This document shows, piece after piece, positions 30,804 through 40,465 of a DNA stretch of 64,000 nt (the stretch's first letter is position 1; every line of letters begins with the position of its first letter). A program made the translations under genes and the position numbers. A model generated the notes under the pieces. It worked only from the letters and a program-made list of their open reading frames with translations. It did not search any database and was not told the origin of the DNA. This DNA is from Novosphingobium fluoreni. GTDB lineage: Bacteria; Pseudomonadota; Alphaproteobacteria; Sphingomonadales; Sphingomonadaceae. Location: positions 372,001 to 436,000 of the forward strand of contig NZ_JACIDY010000002.1 in assembly GCF_014196615.1 (NCBI RefSeq), given 5' to 3'.

Positions 30804-31336
30804 TACTTCTTCTTCCCTTCCTTGCGGAAGATGTACTCGCCACGGTACTTGATGCCCTTGCCCTTGTAAGGCTCAGGCTTGCGCCAGCGACGGATCTCAG
30901 CCGCGATCTGGCCGACCTTCTGCTTGTCGTTACCAGAAATCTCGATCGTGGTGTTGTCCGGCGTCTTGATCTCGATGCCCTCCGGCACCGCGATGTCGAC
31001 ATCATGCGAATAGCCGAGCTGCAACTTCAGGGTCTTGCCCTGCGAGTTGGCGCGGTAGCCGACACCGGTGATCTCGAGCGTCTTGGTAAAGCCCGTCGTC
31101 ACGCCCTCAACGAGGTTCGAAACAAGGGTGCGCTGCATGCCCCAGAAAGCACGCGCTTCCTTGGTGTCGTTGGCAGGCTTGACCGAAATCGCGCCGTCGT
31201 CGAGCGTGTAGCTGATCTCGTCGCGCATGGTGAGGGTAAGGGTGCCCTTGGGGCCCTTCACCGAGAGGATACCGTCCTTGATGTCGGCGGTCACCCCACT
31301 GGGGATCGCGACGGGACGCTTGCCGATGCGGCTCAT
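30803..31336 (-). CDS. rplF: Ribosomal protein L6
   Basis: 177 residues, duplicated L6 fold: [15 protein letters not shown] at the start and the conserved [19 protein letters not shown] near the C-terminus. Overlaps rplR and rpsH by one base each. Confidence 0.97.
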   Translation of the reverse strand: MSRIGKRPVAIPSGVTADIKDGILSVKGPKGTLTLTMRDEISYTLDDGAISVKPANDTKEARAFWGMQRTLVSNLVEGVTTGFTKTLEITGVGYRANSQGKTLKLQLGYSHDVDIAVPEGIEIKTPDNTTIEISGNDKQKVGQIAAEIRRWRKPEPYKGKGIKYRGEYIFRKEGKKK

Positions 31337-31731
31337 CAGAACACCTCCGCAAGCACTTCGCCACCGACGTTCTGCGTACGCGCTTCGGCATCCGAAAGCA
31401 CGCCACGCGGCGTCGAGACGATGGTGATGCCAAGGCCGTTGCGGATCACCGGGAGTTCCTTGGAACCCGAGTAGACGCGGCGGCCCGGCTTGGAGACACG
31501 GGCGATGTGCTTGATAGCGGGTTCGCCCTCGAAATACTTCAGCTCAATACGCAGCTGCGGGTGGGCACCGGTAGCGTCATCACTGAAGCCACGGATATAA
31601 CCTTCGCGCTGCAGCACCTCGAGCACGCGTGAGCGCAGCTTCGAAGCCGGCGAGAGGACGGAATCCTTCTTCGCCTGCTGGCCGTTGCGGATGCGGGTGA
31701 GCATATCACCCAGGGGATCGGTCAAAGCCAT
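31336..31731 (-). CDS. rpsH: Ribosomal protein S8
   Basis: 131-residue 16S rRNA-binding protein ([18 protein letters not shown] ... [18 protein letters not shown]). S8 represses the spc operon in E. coli by binding near rplE; whether it does here is unknown. Confidence 0.97.
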   Translation of the reverse strand: MALTDPLGDMLTRIRNGQQAKKDSVLSPASKLRSRVLEVLQREGYIRGFSDDATGAHPQLRIELKYFEGEPAIKHIARVSKPGRRVYSGSKELPVIRNGLGITIVSTPRGVLSDAEARTQNVGGEVLAEVF

Positions 31732-31743
31732 TTCAAATGATCC

Positions 31744-32049
31744 TTACCAGCTCGACTTGACCAGACCGGGGATCAGGCCCTTGTTGCCAAGGTTTCTGAT
31801 CTCGATGCGGTTGATACCGAACTTGCGGTAGTAGCCACGCGGGCGGCCGGTCGTGGCGCAACGGTTGCGAACCCGGGTCGGGTTGGCGTTACGCGGGATT
31901 TCGGCCAGCTTGAGGCGGGCGATCAGACGCTCGGTCTCGTCGAGGGAGGTGTCGTCGGCAACGGCTTTCAGGGCCGCATACTTGCCGGCATACTTCTTGA
32001 CGAGCTTCTTGCGACGCTCGTTCTTATTCACGGAACTCAGTTTCGCCAT
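31744..32049 (-). CDS. rpsN: Ribosomal protein S14
   Basis: 101 residues, the long zinc-free form: [20 protein letters not shown] and C-terminal [20 protein letters not shown]. The CxxC pairs of the short zinc form are absent. Confidence 0.97.
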   Translation of the reverse strand: MAKLSSVNKNERRKKLVKKYAGKYAALKAVADDTSLDETERLIARLKLAEIPRNANPTRVRNRCATTGRPRGYYRKFGINRIEIRNLGNKGLIPGLVKSSW

Positions 32050-32076
32050 GGACTTAAGCTCTCTTCATTCGACCGC

Positions 32077-32658
32077 TCACGCGGCCTGCTTCTCTTCGGC
32101 AGCTTCTGCCGGGAACGGGAAACCGAACAGACGCAGCAGCTCGCGCGCTTCGTCATCGGTCTTCGCGCTGGTGGTGACGATGATGTCCATGCCACGCACC
32201 TTGTCGATCTTGTCGTAGCTGATCTCTGGGAAGATGATCTGCTCCTTCAAGCCCATCGCATAGTTCCCGCGGCCATCGAACGACTTCGGGTTCAGGCCAC
32301 GGAAGTCGCGGATGCGGGGCATCGCGATCGTGACCAGACGGTCGAGGAACTCGTACATGCGCTCACGGCGCAAGGTGACCTTGCAACCGATCGGCATGCC
32401 TTCACGCAGCTTGAACTGCGCGATCGACTTGCGCGCCTTGGTGATCACAGGCTTCTGGCCGGCAATCGCCTCCATCTCGGCGGCGGCGGTCGTGACCTTC
32501 TTCTTGTCCTGGCTCGCCTCGCCCACGCCCATGTTGAGCGTGATCTTCTCGATCCGGGGAACCTGCATCACGTTCTTGTAACCGAACTTCTCGGTCATCG
32601 CCTTGGCGATCTCGGCCTCATACTTGGAGCGGAGGCGCGGAGTGTACTTATCAGCCAT
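32077..32658 (-). CDS. rplE: Ribosomal protein L5
   Basis: 193-residue 5S rRNA-contacting protein with [13 protein letters not shown], the conserved [18 protein letters not shown] and IRDFRGL. It has a short Ala/Glu-rich C-terminal extension ([12 protein letters not shown]). It overlaps rplX by eight bases. Confidence 0.97.
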   Translation of the reverse strand: MADKYTPRLRSKYEAEIAKAMTEKFGYKNVMQVPRIEKITLNMGVGEASQDKKKVTTAAAEMEAIAGQKPVITKARKSIAQFKLREGMPIGCKVTLRRERMYEFLDRLVTIAMPRIRDFRGLNPKSFDGRGNYAMGLKEQIIFPEISYDKIDKVRGMDIIVTTSAKTDDEARELLRLFGFPFPAEAAEEKQAA

Positions 32659-32971
32659 CGATCGTCTCCCCGGACTTCACGGCCACGCGGACCTTCTTGC
32701 CGTCCTTGGTTTCGAAGCGCACGCGTGTCGCCTTGCCATCCTTGGGATCGGCCAGGCCGACCTTGCTGATCGCCATCGGAGCGGGCAGGCGGTCAATACC
32801 ACCTTGCGGGTTGGTCTGGCTGGGCTTGCGGTGACGGGTCATCACGTTGATGCCCTCCACCACGACCTTGCCATCCTTCGGCATGACCTGAACGACGGTG
32901 CCGGTGCGGCCCTTGTCCTTGCCCGAACGAACGACGACGGAGTCGCCCTTCTTGATCTTAGCGGCGGCCAT
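32651..32971 (-). CDS. rplX: Ribosomal protein L24
   Basis: 106-residue assembly initiator protein. The KOW motif is [20 protein letters not shown], followed by [19 protein letters not shown]. It overlaps both neighbours at start and stop. Confidence 0.97.
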   Translation of the reverse strand: MAAAKIKKGDSVVVRSGKDKGRTGTVVQVMPKDGKVVVEGINVMTRHRKPSQTNPQGGIDRLPAPMAISKVGLADPKDGKATRVRFETKDGKKVRVAVKSGETIDG

Positions 32972-33339
32972 TACAGCACCTCCGGAGCGAGCGAGATGAT
33001 CTTCATGAAGCCACGGCCGCGAAGTTCGCGGACCACGGGGCCGAAGATACGAGTGCCGATCGGCTCCTCGTTCTTGTTGATCAGCACGGCCGCGTTCGAA
33101 TCAAAGCGGATCACGCTGCCATCGGTGCGACGCACGTCCTTGCGGGTACGAACGATCACAGCGCGGTGAACGTCGCCCTTCTTGACGCGGGCGCGCGGTT
33201 GCGCCTCCTTGATCGACACCACGATGATGTCTCCGACACCCGCGAACCGACGCTTAGACCCGCCCAGCACCTTGATGCACTGGACGCGCTTGGCGCCGCT
33301 GTTGTCCGCGACGTCGAGATTGGATTGCATCTGGATCAT
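32971..33339 (-). CDS. rplN: Ribosomal protein L14
   Basis: 122 residues: [20 protein letters not shown] and [20 protein letters not shown] are fully conserved L14. It opens the spc part of the cluster and is separated from rpsQ by a 110-bp spacer with two hairpins. Confidence 0.97.
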   Translation of the reverse strand: MIQMQSNLDVADNSGAKRVQCIKVLGGSKRRFAGVGDIIVVSIKEAQPRARVKKGDVHRAVIVRTRKDVRRTDGSVIRFDSNAAVLINKNEEPIGTRIFGPVVRELRGRGFMKIISLAPEVL

Positions 33340-33363
33340 AGATCCGGTTCCTTCTCAACGGCT

Positions 33364-33382
33364 TGCCGGAACAAGTCCGGCA
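33364..33382. other. Hairpin 1 in rpsQ-rplN spacer
   Basis: TGCCGGA (33364-33370) pairs with TCCGGCA (33376-33382), five-base loop, just upstream of the rplN ribosome site on the minus strand. Confidence 0.6.
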
Positions 33383-33418
33383 GTTCCAAAAATACTTCGA
33401 GCCCGGCAAAATACCTGA

Positions 33419-33443
33419 ATGGGCGCCGGGGAACGGCGCCCAT
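33419..33443. other. Hairpin 2 in rpsQ-rplN spacer
   Basis: Perfect 10-bp stem ATGGGCGCCG (33419-33428) with CGGCGCCCAT (33434-33443), five-base loop, seven bases after the rpsQ stop. No clean T-run follows on the minus strand (TTCAGGTATTTTG), so it may be an attenuator, a processing site or 3' end protection. Confidence 0.65.
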
Positions 33444-33449
33444 AGCAGA

Positions 33450-33737
33450 TTAGCGGGCGTTGTCCACGTCGAGGTTTGCCTCGAGAGCGGTACCCTTGCT
33501 CGCCTGCAGGCGATCGAGCACCTTCCACGACTTGGTCTTGGAGATCGGCTTGGTCTCCTCGATCCGGACCCGCTCACCAGTGTGGTAGGCGTTGTCCTCG
33601 TCATGGGCGTGGTACTTCTTCGAGCGCCGGATGATCTTCCCGTACAGCGGGTGCTTCACCTTGCGCTCGACGAGCACGGTCACGGTCTTGTCAGTCTTGT
33701 CGGAAACCACGGTCCCCGTCAGAATACGCTTGGGCAT
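33450..33737 (-). CDS. rpsQ: Ribosomal protein S17
   Basis: 95 residues. S17 OB-fold sequence: [20 protein letters not shown] and [21 protein letters not shown] short C-terminal extension ([15 protein letters not shown]) goes beyond the usual 80-85 residues. It is the last gene of the S10 part. Confidence 0.96.
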   Translation of the reverse strand: MPKRILTGTVVSDKTDKTVTVLVERKVKHPLYGKIIRRSKKYHAHDEDNAYHTGERVRIEETKPISKTKSWKVLDRLQASKGTALEANLDVDNAR

Positions 33738-33748
33738 CGTTGGTCTCC

Positions 33749-33955
33749 TTACTTCGCCGCGTCGGCAGAGCGCTGCGTCTGCAGCGTCTTGATGCGGGCG
33801 ATGTCGCGACGGACTTCCTTGATCCGAGCAGGACGCTCGAGCTGGCTCGTAGCCGCCTGGAAACGCAGGTTGAACTGCTCGCGCTTCAGCTCGGACAGAT
33901 CGTCCTGGAGCTGGTCATCAGTCTTGGCGCTGAGATCCTCGAACTTTGCCATCAC
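33749..33955 (-). CDS. rpmC: Ribosomal protein L29
   Basis: 68-residue two-helix protein near the exit tunnel ([37 protein letters not shown]). Overlaps rplP by four bases (ATGA). Confidence 0.96.
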   Translation of the reverse strand: MMAKFEDLSAKTDDQLQDDLSELKREQFNLRFQAATSQLERPARIKEVRRDIARIKTLQTQRSADAAK

Positions 33956-34386
33956 TCACCTCCCAGGTGCGACGTGTCGCCAAGGCGGGCGACGACCTTG
34001 GTCTTGATCGGCAACTTCATCGCGGCGCGGCTGAAGGCTTCAGCGGCGAGGGGGCCGGCAACGCCGTCCAGCTCGAACAGGATGCGACCCGGCTTCACGC
34101 GGGCTGCCCAGTATTCATTCGCGCCCTTACCCTTACCCTGGCGGACTTCGGCAGGCTTCTTCGAAACCGGCACGTCGGGGAACACGCGGATCCACAGGCG
34201 TCCCTGACGCTTGATGTGGCGCGTGATGGCGCGACGGGCGGCTTCGATCTGGCGGGCGGTAATCCGCTCCGGTTCCATGGCTTTGAGGCCGTAGGAGCCA
34301 AAGTTCAGATCCGTGCCACCCTTGGCGTTGCCGTGGATGCGGCCCTTGAAGGCCTTGCGGAACTTGGTCTTTTTCGGTTGCAGCAT
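33952..34386 (-). CDS. rplP: Ribosomal protein L16
   Basis: 144 residues: [20 protein letters not shown] and [19 protein letters not shown] are typical L16, a component of the peptidyl transferase region. Confidence 0.97.
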   Translation of the reverse strand: MLQPKKTKFRKAFKGRIHGNAKGGTDLNFGSYGLKAMEPERITARQIEAARRAITRHIKRQGRLWIRVFPDVPVSKKPAEVRQGKGKGANEYWAARVKPGRILFELDGVAGPLAAEAFSRAAMKLPIKTKVVARLGDTSHLGGE

Positions 34387-34408
34387 GGTGCTTACTCTAT
34401 CCTACTGC

Positions 34409-35104
34409 TCAGCGTGCCGGACGGACGCCGGAGGTTTGAGCCTCCATCATCAGCCGGTCCGTCGCCATCGGGTCATGCCCAAGGATCTCGCCCTTGAAGA
34501 CCCACACCTTGATGCCGATGATGCCATAAGCGGTTAGCGCCTCGGCTTCGGCATAGTCGATGTTGGCGCGCAGGGTGTGCAATGGCACGCGGCCTTCACG
34601 GTACTGCTCGACACGAGCGATCTCGGCGCCGCCCAGACGGCCACCGCACATGATCTTCACGCCTTCAGCGCCAAGACGCATCGCTGACTGCATGGCACGC
34701 TTCATGGCGCGACGGAACGCGACACGACGGATCAGCTGATCGGCGATACCCTGGGCGACGAGCTTGGCATCGACTTCCGGCTTACGGATCTCGACGATGT
34801 TGAGCTTCACGTCGCTCTTGGTCATCGCGGCGAGCTGCTTCCGCAGCTTCTCGATGTCCGCGCCCTTCTTGCCGATGATGACACCCGGGCGGGCGGCAAA
34901 GATCGACACGCGGCACAGCTTGGCAGGACGCTCGATCACCACCTTGGAGATCGCTGCCTGAGGCAGGGTCTCGATGATGAACTTGCGCATCTTGAGGTCT
35001 TCCTCAAGCATGCCGGCGTATTCACGACCTTCGGAAAACCAGCGGCTGTCCCAGGTGCGGTTGATCTGCAGGCGCAGACCGATGGGGTTCGACTTGTGAC
35101 CCAT
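34409..35104 (-). CDS. rpsC: Ribosomal protein S3
   Basis: 231 residues: [20 protein letters not shown], a KH domain with [16 protein letters not shown] (GxxG = GKKG), and a conserved C-terminal half ending in [16 protein letters not shown]. Part of the mRNA entry channel. Three bases from rplV. Confidence 0.97.
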   Translation of the reverse strand: MGHKSNPIGLRLQINRTWDSRWFSEGREYAGMLEEDLKMRKFIIETLPQAAISKVVIERPAKLCRVSIFAARPGVIIGKKGADIEKLRKQLAAMTKSDVKLNIVEIRKPEVDAKLVAQGIADQLIRRVAFRRAMKRAMQSAMRLGAEGVKIMCGGRLGGAEIARVEQYREGRVPLHTLRANIDYAEAEALTAYGIIGIKVWVFKGEILGHDPMATDRLMMEAQTSGVRPAR

Positions 35105-35107
35105 GGC

Positions 35108-35485
35108 TCAGGCCTCCTCGACTTCGCGAACGACGATCCGCAGGCGCGAAAACGGCTTGAGGATGCGAGTGGACTTGCCGCGACCGCGAGCGTGGAAACG
35201 CTTCATCGTGATCGACTTGCCCACCGAAGCCTCGGCCACGACGAGCGCGTCGACGTCCAGGTTGTGGTTGTTTTCCGCGTTGGCGATTGCCGATGCGAGA
35301 ACCTTGCGAGCCTCGTCGGCCATGCCCTTCTTGGAGAACGCGAGAATGTTCATCGCATCCTCGGCGCGGCGGCCGCGAATCAGGCCGGCAACGAGGTTGA
35401 GCTTCTGCGCCGAACCACGGATCGTGGTGTTGACGGCCAGAGCCTCCTTGTCACCGACGCGACGGGGTGCTGCTTGCTTGCTCAT
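35108..35485 (-). CDS. rplV: Ribosomal protein L22
   Basis: 125 residues. Tunnel-lining L22 with LNLVAGLIRGRRAEDAMNIL, AENNHNLDVDALVVAEA and the hairpin region KRFHARGRGKSTRI. The stop overlaps nothing; the start overlaps the rpsS stop. Confidence 0.97.
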   Translation of the reverse strand: MSKQAAPRRVGDKEALAVNTTIRGSAQKLNLVAGLIRGRRAEDAMNILAFSKKGMADEARKVLASAIANAENNHNLDVDALVVAEASVGKSITMKRFHARGRGKSTRILKPFSRLRIVVREVEEA

Positions 35486-35763
35486 CAGCGCTTGCCCTTC
35501 TTGTCGGCGGCGTGGCCGGGGAAGCTGCGGGTGGGAGCGAACTCACCCAGCTTATGACCGACCATGTCCTCGTTCACCGCGACGGGGATGAACTTGTGAC
35601 CGTTGTAGACCTGGAACGTCAGGCCCACGAACTGCGGGAGAATGGTGGAGCGACGCGACCAGGTCTTGATCGGACCAGCGCGGGTGCCGGCATCCTGCGC
35701 GACTTCGGCCTTCTTGAGAAGGTAGAGGTCGACGAAGGGGCCTTTCCAGACGGAACGTGCCAT
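35485..35763 (-). CDS. rpsS: Ribosomal protein S19
   Basis: 92 residues: [40 protein letters not shown] and [20 protein letters not shown] are diagnostic. Confidence 0.98.
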   Translation of the reverse strand: MARSVWKGPFVDLYLLKKAEVAQDAGTRAGPIKTWSRRSTILPQFVGLTFQVYNGHKFIPVAVNEDMVGHKLGEFAPTRSFPGHAADKKGKR

Positions 35764-35769
35764 CGTGAC

Positions 35770-36606
35770 TTACCTCTTCTTCTTGGCGTGACGCGAACGG
35801 ATGATCATCTTGTCCGTCTGCTTGTTGTGACGAGTGCGAGCACCCTTCGTCGGCTTGCCCCAAGGCGTGACCGGGTGACGACCACCCGAGGTCCGGCCTT
35901 CACCACCACCGTGCGGGTGGTCGACCGGGTTCTTGGCGACACCGCGCGTCAGCGGGCGACGACCCATCCAGCGCTTGCGACCGGCCTTGGCGAGAGTCTG
36001 GTTGGCGTTGTCGGGGTTCGACACCGCACCGACCGTGCCCATGCAATCGCCGCGAAGGTAACGCTGCTCGCCCGAGTTCAGGCGAACGATGACCATGCCG
36101 CGGTCACGACCGACGACCTGCACATAAGTACCGGCCGAACGGGCGATCTGGCCACCCTTGCCGGGCTTCATCTCGACGTTGTGGCAGATCGTGCCGACCG
36201 GCATCTGCGCCAGCAGCATCGCGTTGCCGGGCTTCACGTCGGTCTTCTCACCGGCGACGACCTGATCGCCAACGCCCAGGCGCTGCGGCGCCAGGATGTA
36301 GGCCAGTTCGCCGTCTTCGTACTTGACGAGAGCGATGAATGCCGTGCGGTTGGGATCGTATTCCAGGCGCTCGACCGTGGCAGGCTGGTCCCACTTGCGA
36401 CGCTTGAAGTCGATGTAGCGGTACTTTTGCTTGTGACCGCCGGCGATGCCGCGCGAGGTCACGTGGCCCTTGTTGTTGCGGCCACCGGTCTTGTGCTTGC
36501 CTTCGGTCAGCGCCTTGACGGGCTTGCCCTTGTGCAGGCTGGACTTGTCGACGAGGACCAGGCCGCGGCGAGCGGGGCTGGTCGGGTTATATTTCTTCAG
36601 TGCCAT
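35770..36606 (-). CDS. rplB: Ribosomal protein L2
   Basis: 278 residues. Peptidyl-transferase-centre protein with [16 protein letters not shown] and the conserved C-terminal [20 protein letters not shown], including the histidine near the active site. Confidence 0.98.
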   Translation of the reverse strand: MALKKYNPTSPARRGLVLVDKSSLHKGKPVKALTEGKHKTGGRNNKGHVTSRGIAGGHKQKYRYIDFKRRKWDQPATVERLEYDPNRTAFIALVKYEDGELAYILAPQRLGVGDQVVAGEKTDVKPGNAMLLAQMPVGTICHNVEMKPGKGGQIARSAGTYVQVVGRDRGMVIVRLNSGEQRYLRGDCMGTVGAVSNPDNANQTLAKAGRKRWMGRRPLTRGVAKNPVDHPHGGGEGRTSGGRHPVTPWGKPTKGARTRHNKQTDKMIIRSRHAKKKR

Positions 36607-36609
36607 CGG

Positions 36610-36924
36610 TTAGCCCCGCACGCCTTCGGTGATGTCAATCGACTGGCCTTCGGCCAGCGTGACGATCGCCTTCTTCACGTCGCTGCGGCGGTATTCCTTA
36701 CCGCGCCAGCGCTTGGTCTTGCCCTTGACGACGATCGTGTTCACGCCGGTCACCTTGACGGAGAACAGCGCTTCTACGGCAGCCTTGATCTCGGGCTTGC
36801 TTGCCTTGTCCGCCACTTTGAAGACGACGGCGTTATGCTCGGAAAGCATCGTCGACTTCTCGGTGATGTGGGGCGAGAGGATCACGTCGTAATGACGCAC
36901 ATCCACCTGCTGGTTCTTAGCCAT
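36610..36924 (-). CDS. rplW: Ribosomal protein L23
   Basis: 104 residues. Exit-tunnel protein that docks trigger factor and [23 protein letters not shown] and [20 protein letters not shown]. Confidence 0.97.
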   Translation of the reverse strand: MAKNQQVDVRHYDVILSPHITEKSTMLSEHNAVVFKVADKASKPEIKAAVEALFSVKVTGVNTIVVKGKTKRWRGKEYRRSDVKKAIVTLAEGQSIDITEGVRG

Positions 36925-37565
36925 TATTCAGCCACTCCCGTGGGGGCGAAACGCGCCTCCAGCTTCTCGACAGCCGAGCGGGTCAGCACCAGCGTGTCAT
37001 GCTTCAGGATATCGTAGACGTTGGCGCCCACGGCAGGGAGCACGCTCACACCGACGAGGTTGCCGGCAGCGCGTGCGAAGTTCTCGCTCACGGTGTCGCC
37101 GTCGATCACCAGGACCTTCTTGCCCCAGTTCGCCTTTGCGAACTGACCGGCCAGAGCCTTGGTCTTGGCTTCGACGCCGTCCAGCGTGTCGACCACGATC
37201 AGGCCGCTCTGGGCCTTGGCTGAAAGAGCCATCTTCAGGCCAAGCGCGCGAACCTTCTTGTTGAGCGAAGGATTGAACTCGCGGCGACGGGCACCGTGAG
37301 CCTTACCACCGCCGATGAAGACGGGAGCAGCGCGGTCGCCGTGACGAGCGGTACCGCCACCCTTCTGGTTGCCGAACTTCTTGCCGGTGCGGGCAACGTC
37401 GGAACGCTCGCGCGTGGCGCGGGCAATGCCGCGGCGCTTCTCGAGCTGCCAGGTGACAACGCGGTGGAGGATGTCAGCGCGCGGCGCGAGGCCGAACACG
37501 TCGTCCGAAAGCTCGATATCGCCGTTGGCGTTCGAACCGTCGAGATTGAGGACCTGTACCTTCAT
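36924..37565 (-). CDS. rplD: Ribosomal protein L4
   Basis: 213 residues with the conserved tunnel loop [20 protein letters not shown] and [20 protein letters not shown]. In E. coli L4 represses its own operon through the S10 leader. Here the structured spacer between rpsJ and rplC is a possible site for such control. Confidence 0.97.
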   Translation of the reverse strand: MKVQVLNLDGSNANGDIELSDDVFGLAPRADILHRVVTWQLEKRRGIARATRERSDVARTGKKFGNQKGGGTARHGDRAAPVFIGGGKAHGARRREFNPSLNKKVRALGLKMALSAKAQSGLIVVDTLDGVEAKTKALAGQFAKANWGKKVLVIDGDTVSENFARAAGNLVGVSVLPAVGANVYDILKHDTLVLTRSAVEKLEARFAPTGVAE

Positions 37566-37569
37566 GCGA

Positions 37570-38331
37570 TCAGCCCTCCTGACCTTCGGTGGCCTCAGGC
37601 GCAGCGGTCTCTTCCGCAGGCGTGTTGGCAGCCGTGTCGTTGCTGTTGGCGGCCTGCTTCAGGCCGGCGGGGTAGGGCGCTTCCGCGTGACGGGAAACCT
37701 TGACGGCGTCCGAAACGGTCAGCCACGCGTTCTTCGAGCCGGGGACAGAGCCCTTCACGAAAAGCAGGCCGCGCTCGTCATCGACGCGCACGATCTCAAG
37801 GTTCTGCTGAGTACGCTGGCGGTCACCCATGTGGCCAGCCATCTTCTTGTTCTTGAAGACCTTGCCGGGATCCTGGCGGTTACCGGTCGAACCGTGGGCA
37901 CGGTGCGAGATGGAAACACCGTGGGTGGCGCGCATACCGCCGAAGCCCCAGCGCTTCATGGCGCCCTGGAAGCCCTTACCCTGGGTGTGGCCAGCTACGT
38001 CGACCAGCTGGCCGGGGACGAAATGCGAAGCGGCGATGGTGGCGCCCACTTCCAGCACGGCGTCGTCTGCCACGCGAAACTCCGCCACGCGCTGCTTGAG
38101 CGAGACATTCGCTTTGGCGAAATGCTCACGCTGCGGCTTAGCGACGTTCTTCTGCTTGGCTTCGCCCGCACCGAGCTGGACCGCGACATAACCGTCGGTG
38201 TCAGATGTACGGACCGAAATCACTTGGTTGTCTTCCAGCGCCAAGACGGTGACCGGCACATGCCGTCCGTCCTCCTGGAAAAGCCGGGTCATCCCGACCT
38301 TTTTGGCGATCACGCCAGTACGCATGACCAT
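37570..38331 (-). CDS. rplC: Ribosomal protein L3
   Basis: 253 residues: [40 protein letters not shown] and [20 protein letters not shown] are typical L3. An Ala/Glu/Thr-rich C-terminal tail ([18 protein letters not shown]) extends beyond E. coli L3. TAGGAG precedes the ATG. Confidence 0.97.
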   Translation of the reverse strand: MVMRTGVIAKKVGMTRLFQEDGRHVPVTVLALEDNQVISVRTSDTDGYVAVQLGAGEAKQKNVAKPQREHFAKANVSLKQRVAEFRVADDAVLEVGATIAASHFVPGQLVDVAGHTQGKGFQGAMKRWGFGGMRATHGVSISHRAHGSTGNRQDPGKVFKNKKMAGHMGDRQRTQQNLEIVRVDDERGLLFVKGSVPGSKNAWLTVSDAVKVSRHAEAPYPAGLKQAANSNDTAANTPAEETAAPEATEGQEG

Positions 38332-38614
38332 AACTCCTAACAGAGGCCTGCCGAGACCATCTCGACAGGCGTGTCCAGCCCTGGTTCGATGCGTGCCCCC
38401 GTCCGGGCTGGGTGCCTCCTGGAACAGGCCGAAGCCTGCGGAAGCGAGACGGGGGACGCATTCCCGATCCGAAGACCGGAGGTATCCCTTGTGTCCGCGG
38501 CGGGTTTTGGTCGCTGCGGCTCTGTCTCGTAGCGCCGTTGGCGCCAGAGCCGGACTCGAGGAGCCCGGAAGGAATGTGGCCCTTAGGCCAAAACAATCGC
38601 GTCGGGAAGAGGCT
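38332..38614 (-). other. Structured rpsJ-rplC spacer
   Basis: 283 non-coding bases inside the S10 operon. One hairpin (38346-38356 with 38360-38370, 11 bp, three-base loop) sits just 5' of the rplC Shine-Dalgarno. Another (38518-38524 with 38545-38551, nested 38532-38536 with 38540-38544) lies near the rpsJ stop. CCCCCGTC and GACGGGGG near 38397 and 38449 can also pair over distance. This suggests a regulatory leader or processing region. No small ORF is credible. Confidence 0.6.
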
Positions 38615-38926
38615 TTATGCCAGCTTGATCTCGACGTTCACGCCGGCGGCCAGATCGAGCTTCATCAGCGCGTCCACCGTGGCAGCGTTCGGCTGCACGA
38701 TGTCCAGCAGGCGCTTGTAGGTGCGAACTTCAAACTGCTCGCGCGACTTCTTATCGATGTGCGGACCACGGTTGACCGTGAACTTCTCGATCTTCGTCGG
38801 CAGGGGGATGGGCCCACGGATCAGAGCGCCGGTGCGGCGGGCAGTGTCGGCGATTTCGCCGGTGGCCTGATCCAGCACGCGGTGATCGAACGCCTTGAGG
38901 CGAATGCGGATGTTTTGAGCTTCCAT
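38615..38926 (-). CDS. rpsJ: Ribosomal protein S10 (NusE)
   Basis: 103 residues from the ATG at 38926 ([20 protein letters not shown]), with [20 protein letters not shown]. The frame opens eight codons earlier, but this is the universal S10 start. It serves in 30S subunits and in NusB-S10 antitermination. First gene of the S10 operon, after the tuf terminator; its promoter should lie in 38927-39120. Confidence 0.97.
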   Translation of the reverse strand: MEAQNIRIRLKAFDHRVLDQATGEIADTARRTGALIRGPIPLPTKIEKFTVNRGPHIDKKSREQFEVRTYKRLLDIVQPNAATVDALMKLDLAAGVNVEIKLA

Positions 38927-39120
38927 GTCCCTACCGATGAGAAAGAGCAAAGGGGCGATGCCCCAGAAGAAATTCGAAGCGCGCCCTTACGTGCATGAAG
39001 GGATTCGCGCAAGGGTTGATCGTGAGAAATGTGGGTACGCCGGCAAGCACCCCGTCTCTCTATCGCTTCAGTATTCCGGAAATAGCGCGCGATGTGATGT
39101 CGGCGGGTTAGCCGGACAAG

Positions 39121-39152
39121 CAAAAAGCCCGGCCTCCTTTCGGAAGCCGGGC
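39121..39152 (-). terminator. Terminator after tuf
   Basis: On the minus strand GCCCGGC (39152-39146) pairs with GCCGGGC (39133-39127), with inner CTTCC/GGAGG pairing closed by GAAA, then TTTTTG. It separates the str operon from the S10 operon. Confidence 0.9.
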
Positions 39153-39183
39153 CTCTTGTTCGGTATGATCCGAAGAGCTGTGC

Positions 39184-40374
39184 TTACTTCGTGATCTTGG
39201 CGACGACGCCCGAACCCACGGTGCGGCCACCTTCGCGGATAGCGAAGCGCAGGCCGTCGTCCATGGCGATCGGAGCGATCAGCTTGACCGAGATCGTGAC
39301 GTTGTCACCCGGCATGACCATCTCGGTGCCCTCGGGAAGGATCACTTCGCCGGTTACGTCGGTGGTGCGGAAGTAGAACTGCGGGCGGTAGTTGGCGAAG
39401 AACGGCGTGTGACGGCCACCTTCGTCCTTCGACAGCACGTAGACTTCGGCGTCGAAGTCGGTGTGCGGGGTCACGGTGCCCGGCTTGGCCAGAACCTGAC
39501 CACGCTCAACGTCTTCACGCTTCAGGCCGCGAACCAGAGCGCCGATGTTATCGCCAGCTTCACCCTGGTCGAGCAGCTTGCGGAACATTTCGACGCCGGT
39601 GACGACGGTCTTCTGGGTGTTGCGAATGCCGACAACTTCGACTTCCTCGCCAACCTTGACGATGCCGGTCTCTACGCGGCCGGTCACAACCGTACCACGA
39701 CCCGAGATCGAGAACACGTCCTCGACCGGCATCAGGAAGGGCTTGTCGGTCGGGCGAGGCGGCTGCGGGATGAACTCGTCAACGGCCTTCATCAGCTCAA
39801 GGATCTTCTCCTTGCCGATGTTGTCGTCGCGACCTTCCAGAGCGGCCAGAGCCGAACCCATGACGATGGGGATGTTGTCACCATCGAAGTCATACGAAGA
39901 CAGCAGCTCGCGCACTTCCAGTTCGACCAGCTCGAGCAGCTCGGAGTCGTCGACCTGATCGACCTTGTTCATGAACACGACGAGCTGCGGAACGCCGACC
40001 TGGCGCGCCAGCAGGATGTGCTCGCGGGTCTGCGGCATCGGGCCGTCAGCAGCGTTCACAACGAGAATAGCGCCGTCCATCTGGGCGGCACCGGTGATCA
40101 TGTTCTTCACGTAGTCGGCGTGGCCCGGGCAATCGACGTGTGCGTAGTGGCGCGCATCGGTCTCGTATTCGACGTGTGCGGTCGAGATCGTGATGCCGCG
40201 CTCGCGCTCTTCGGGAGCCTTGTCGATGTTGGCGAAGTCAACGGCTTCACCGCCGAATGCTTCGGCCATGACCTTCGTGATCGCGGCGGTCAGCGTGGTC
40301 TTGCCGTGGTCAACGTGACCGATGGTGCCGATGTTGCAGTGCGGCTTGTTCCGCTCGAATTTAGCCTTCGCCAT
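39184..40374 (-). CDS. tuf: Elongation factor Tu
   Basis: 396-residue GTPase that delivers aminoacyl-tRNA. G1 [12 protein letters not shown]3 [13 protein letters not shown]4 NKVDQVDD, and domain 2/3 sequences are complete. It ends the str operon (rpsL-rpsG-fusA-tuf), with a terminator 32 bp beyond the stop. Confidence 0.99.
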   Translation of the reverse strand: MAKAKFERNKPHCNIGTIGHVDHGKTTLTAAITKVMAEAFGGEAVDFANIDKAPEERERGITISTAHVEYETDARHYAHVDCPGHADYVKNMITGAAQMDGAILVVNAADGPMPQTREHILLARQVGVPQLVVFMNKVDQVDDSELLELVELEVRELLSSYDFDGDNIPIVMGSALAALEGRDDNIGKEKILELMKAVDEFIPQPPRPTDKPFLMPVEDVFSISGRGTVVTGRVETGIVKVGEEVEVVGIRNTQKTVVTGVEMFRKLLDQGEAGDNIGALVRGLKREDVERGQVLAKPGTVTPHTDFDAEVYVLSKDEGGRHTPFFANYRPQFYFRTTDVTGEVILPEGTEMVMPGDNVTISVKLIAPIAMDDGLRFAIREGGRTVGSGVVAKITK

Positions 40375-40465
40375 TGTTCAAACCTTCTGTTCGCTTGATT
40401 TTGGTTCTGTGGGAAATGAGCGACGCCCACCGAAACAGGCGCCGCCCCTAGAATGATTGCGCCTT

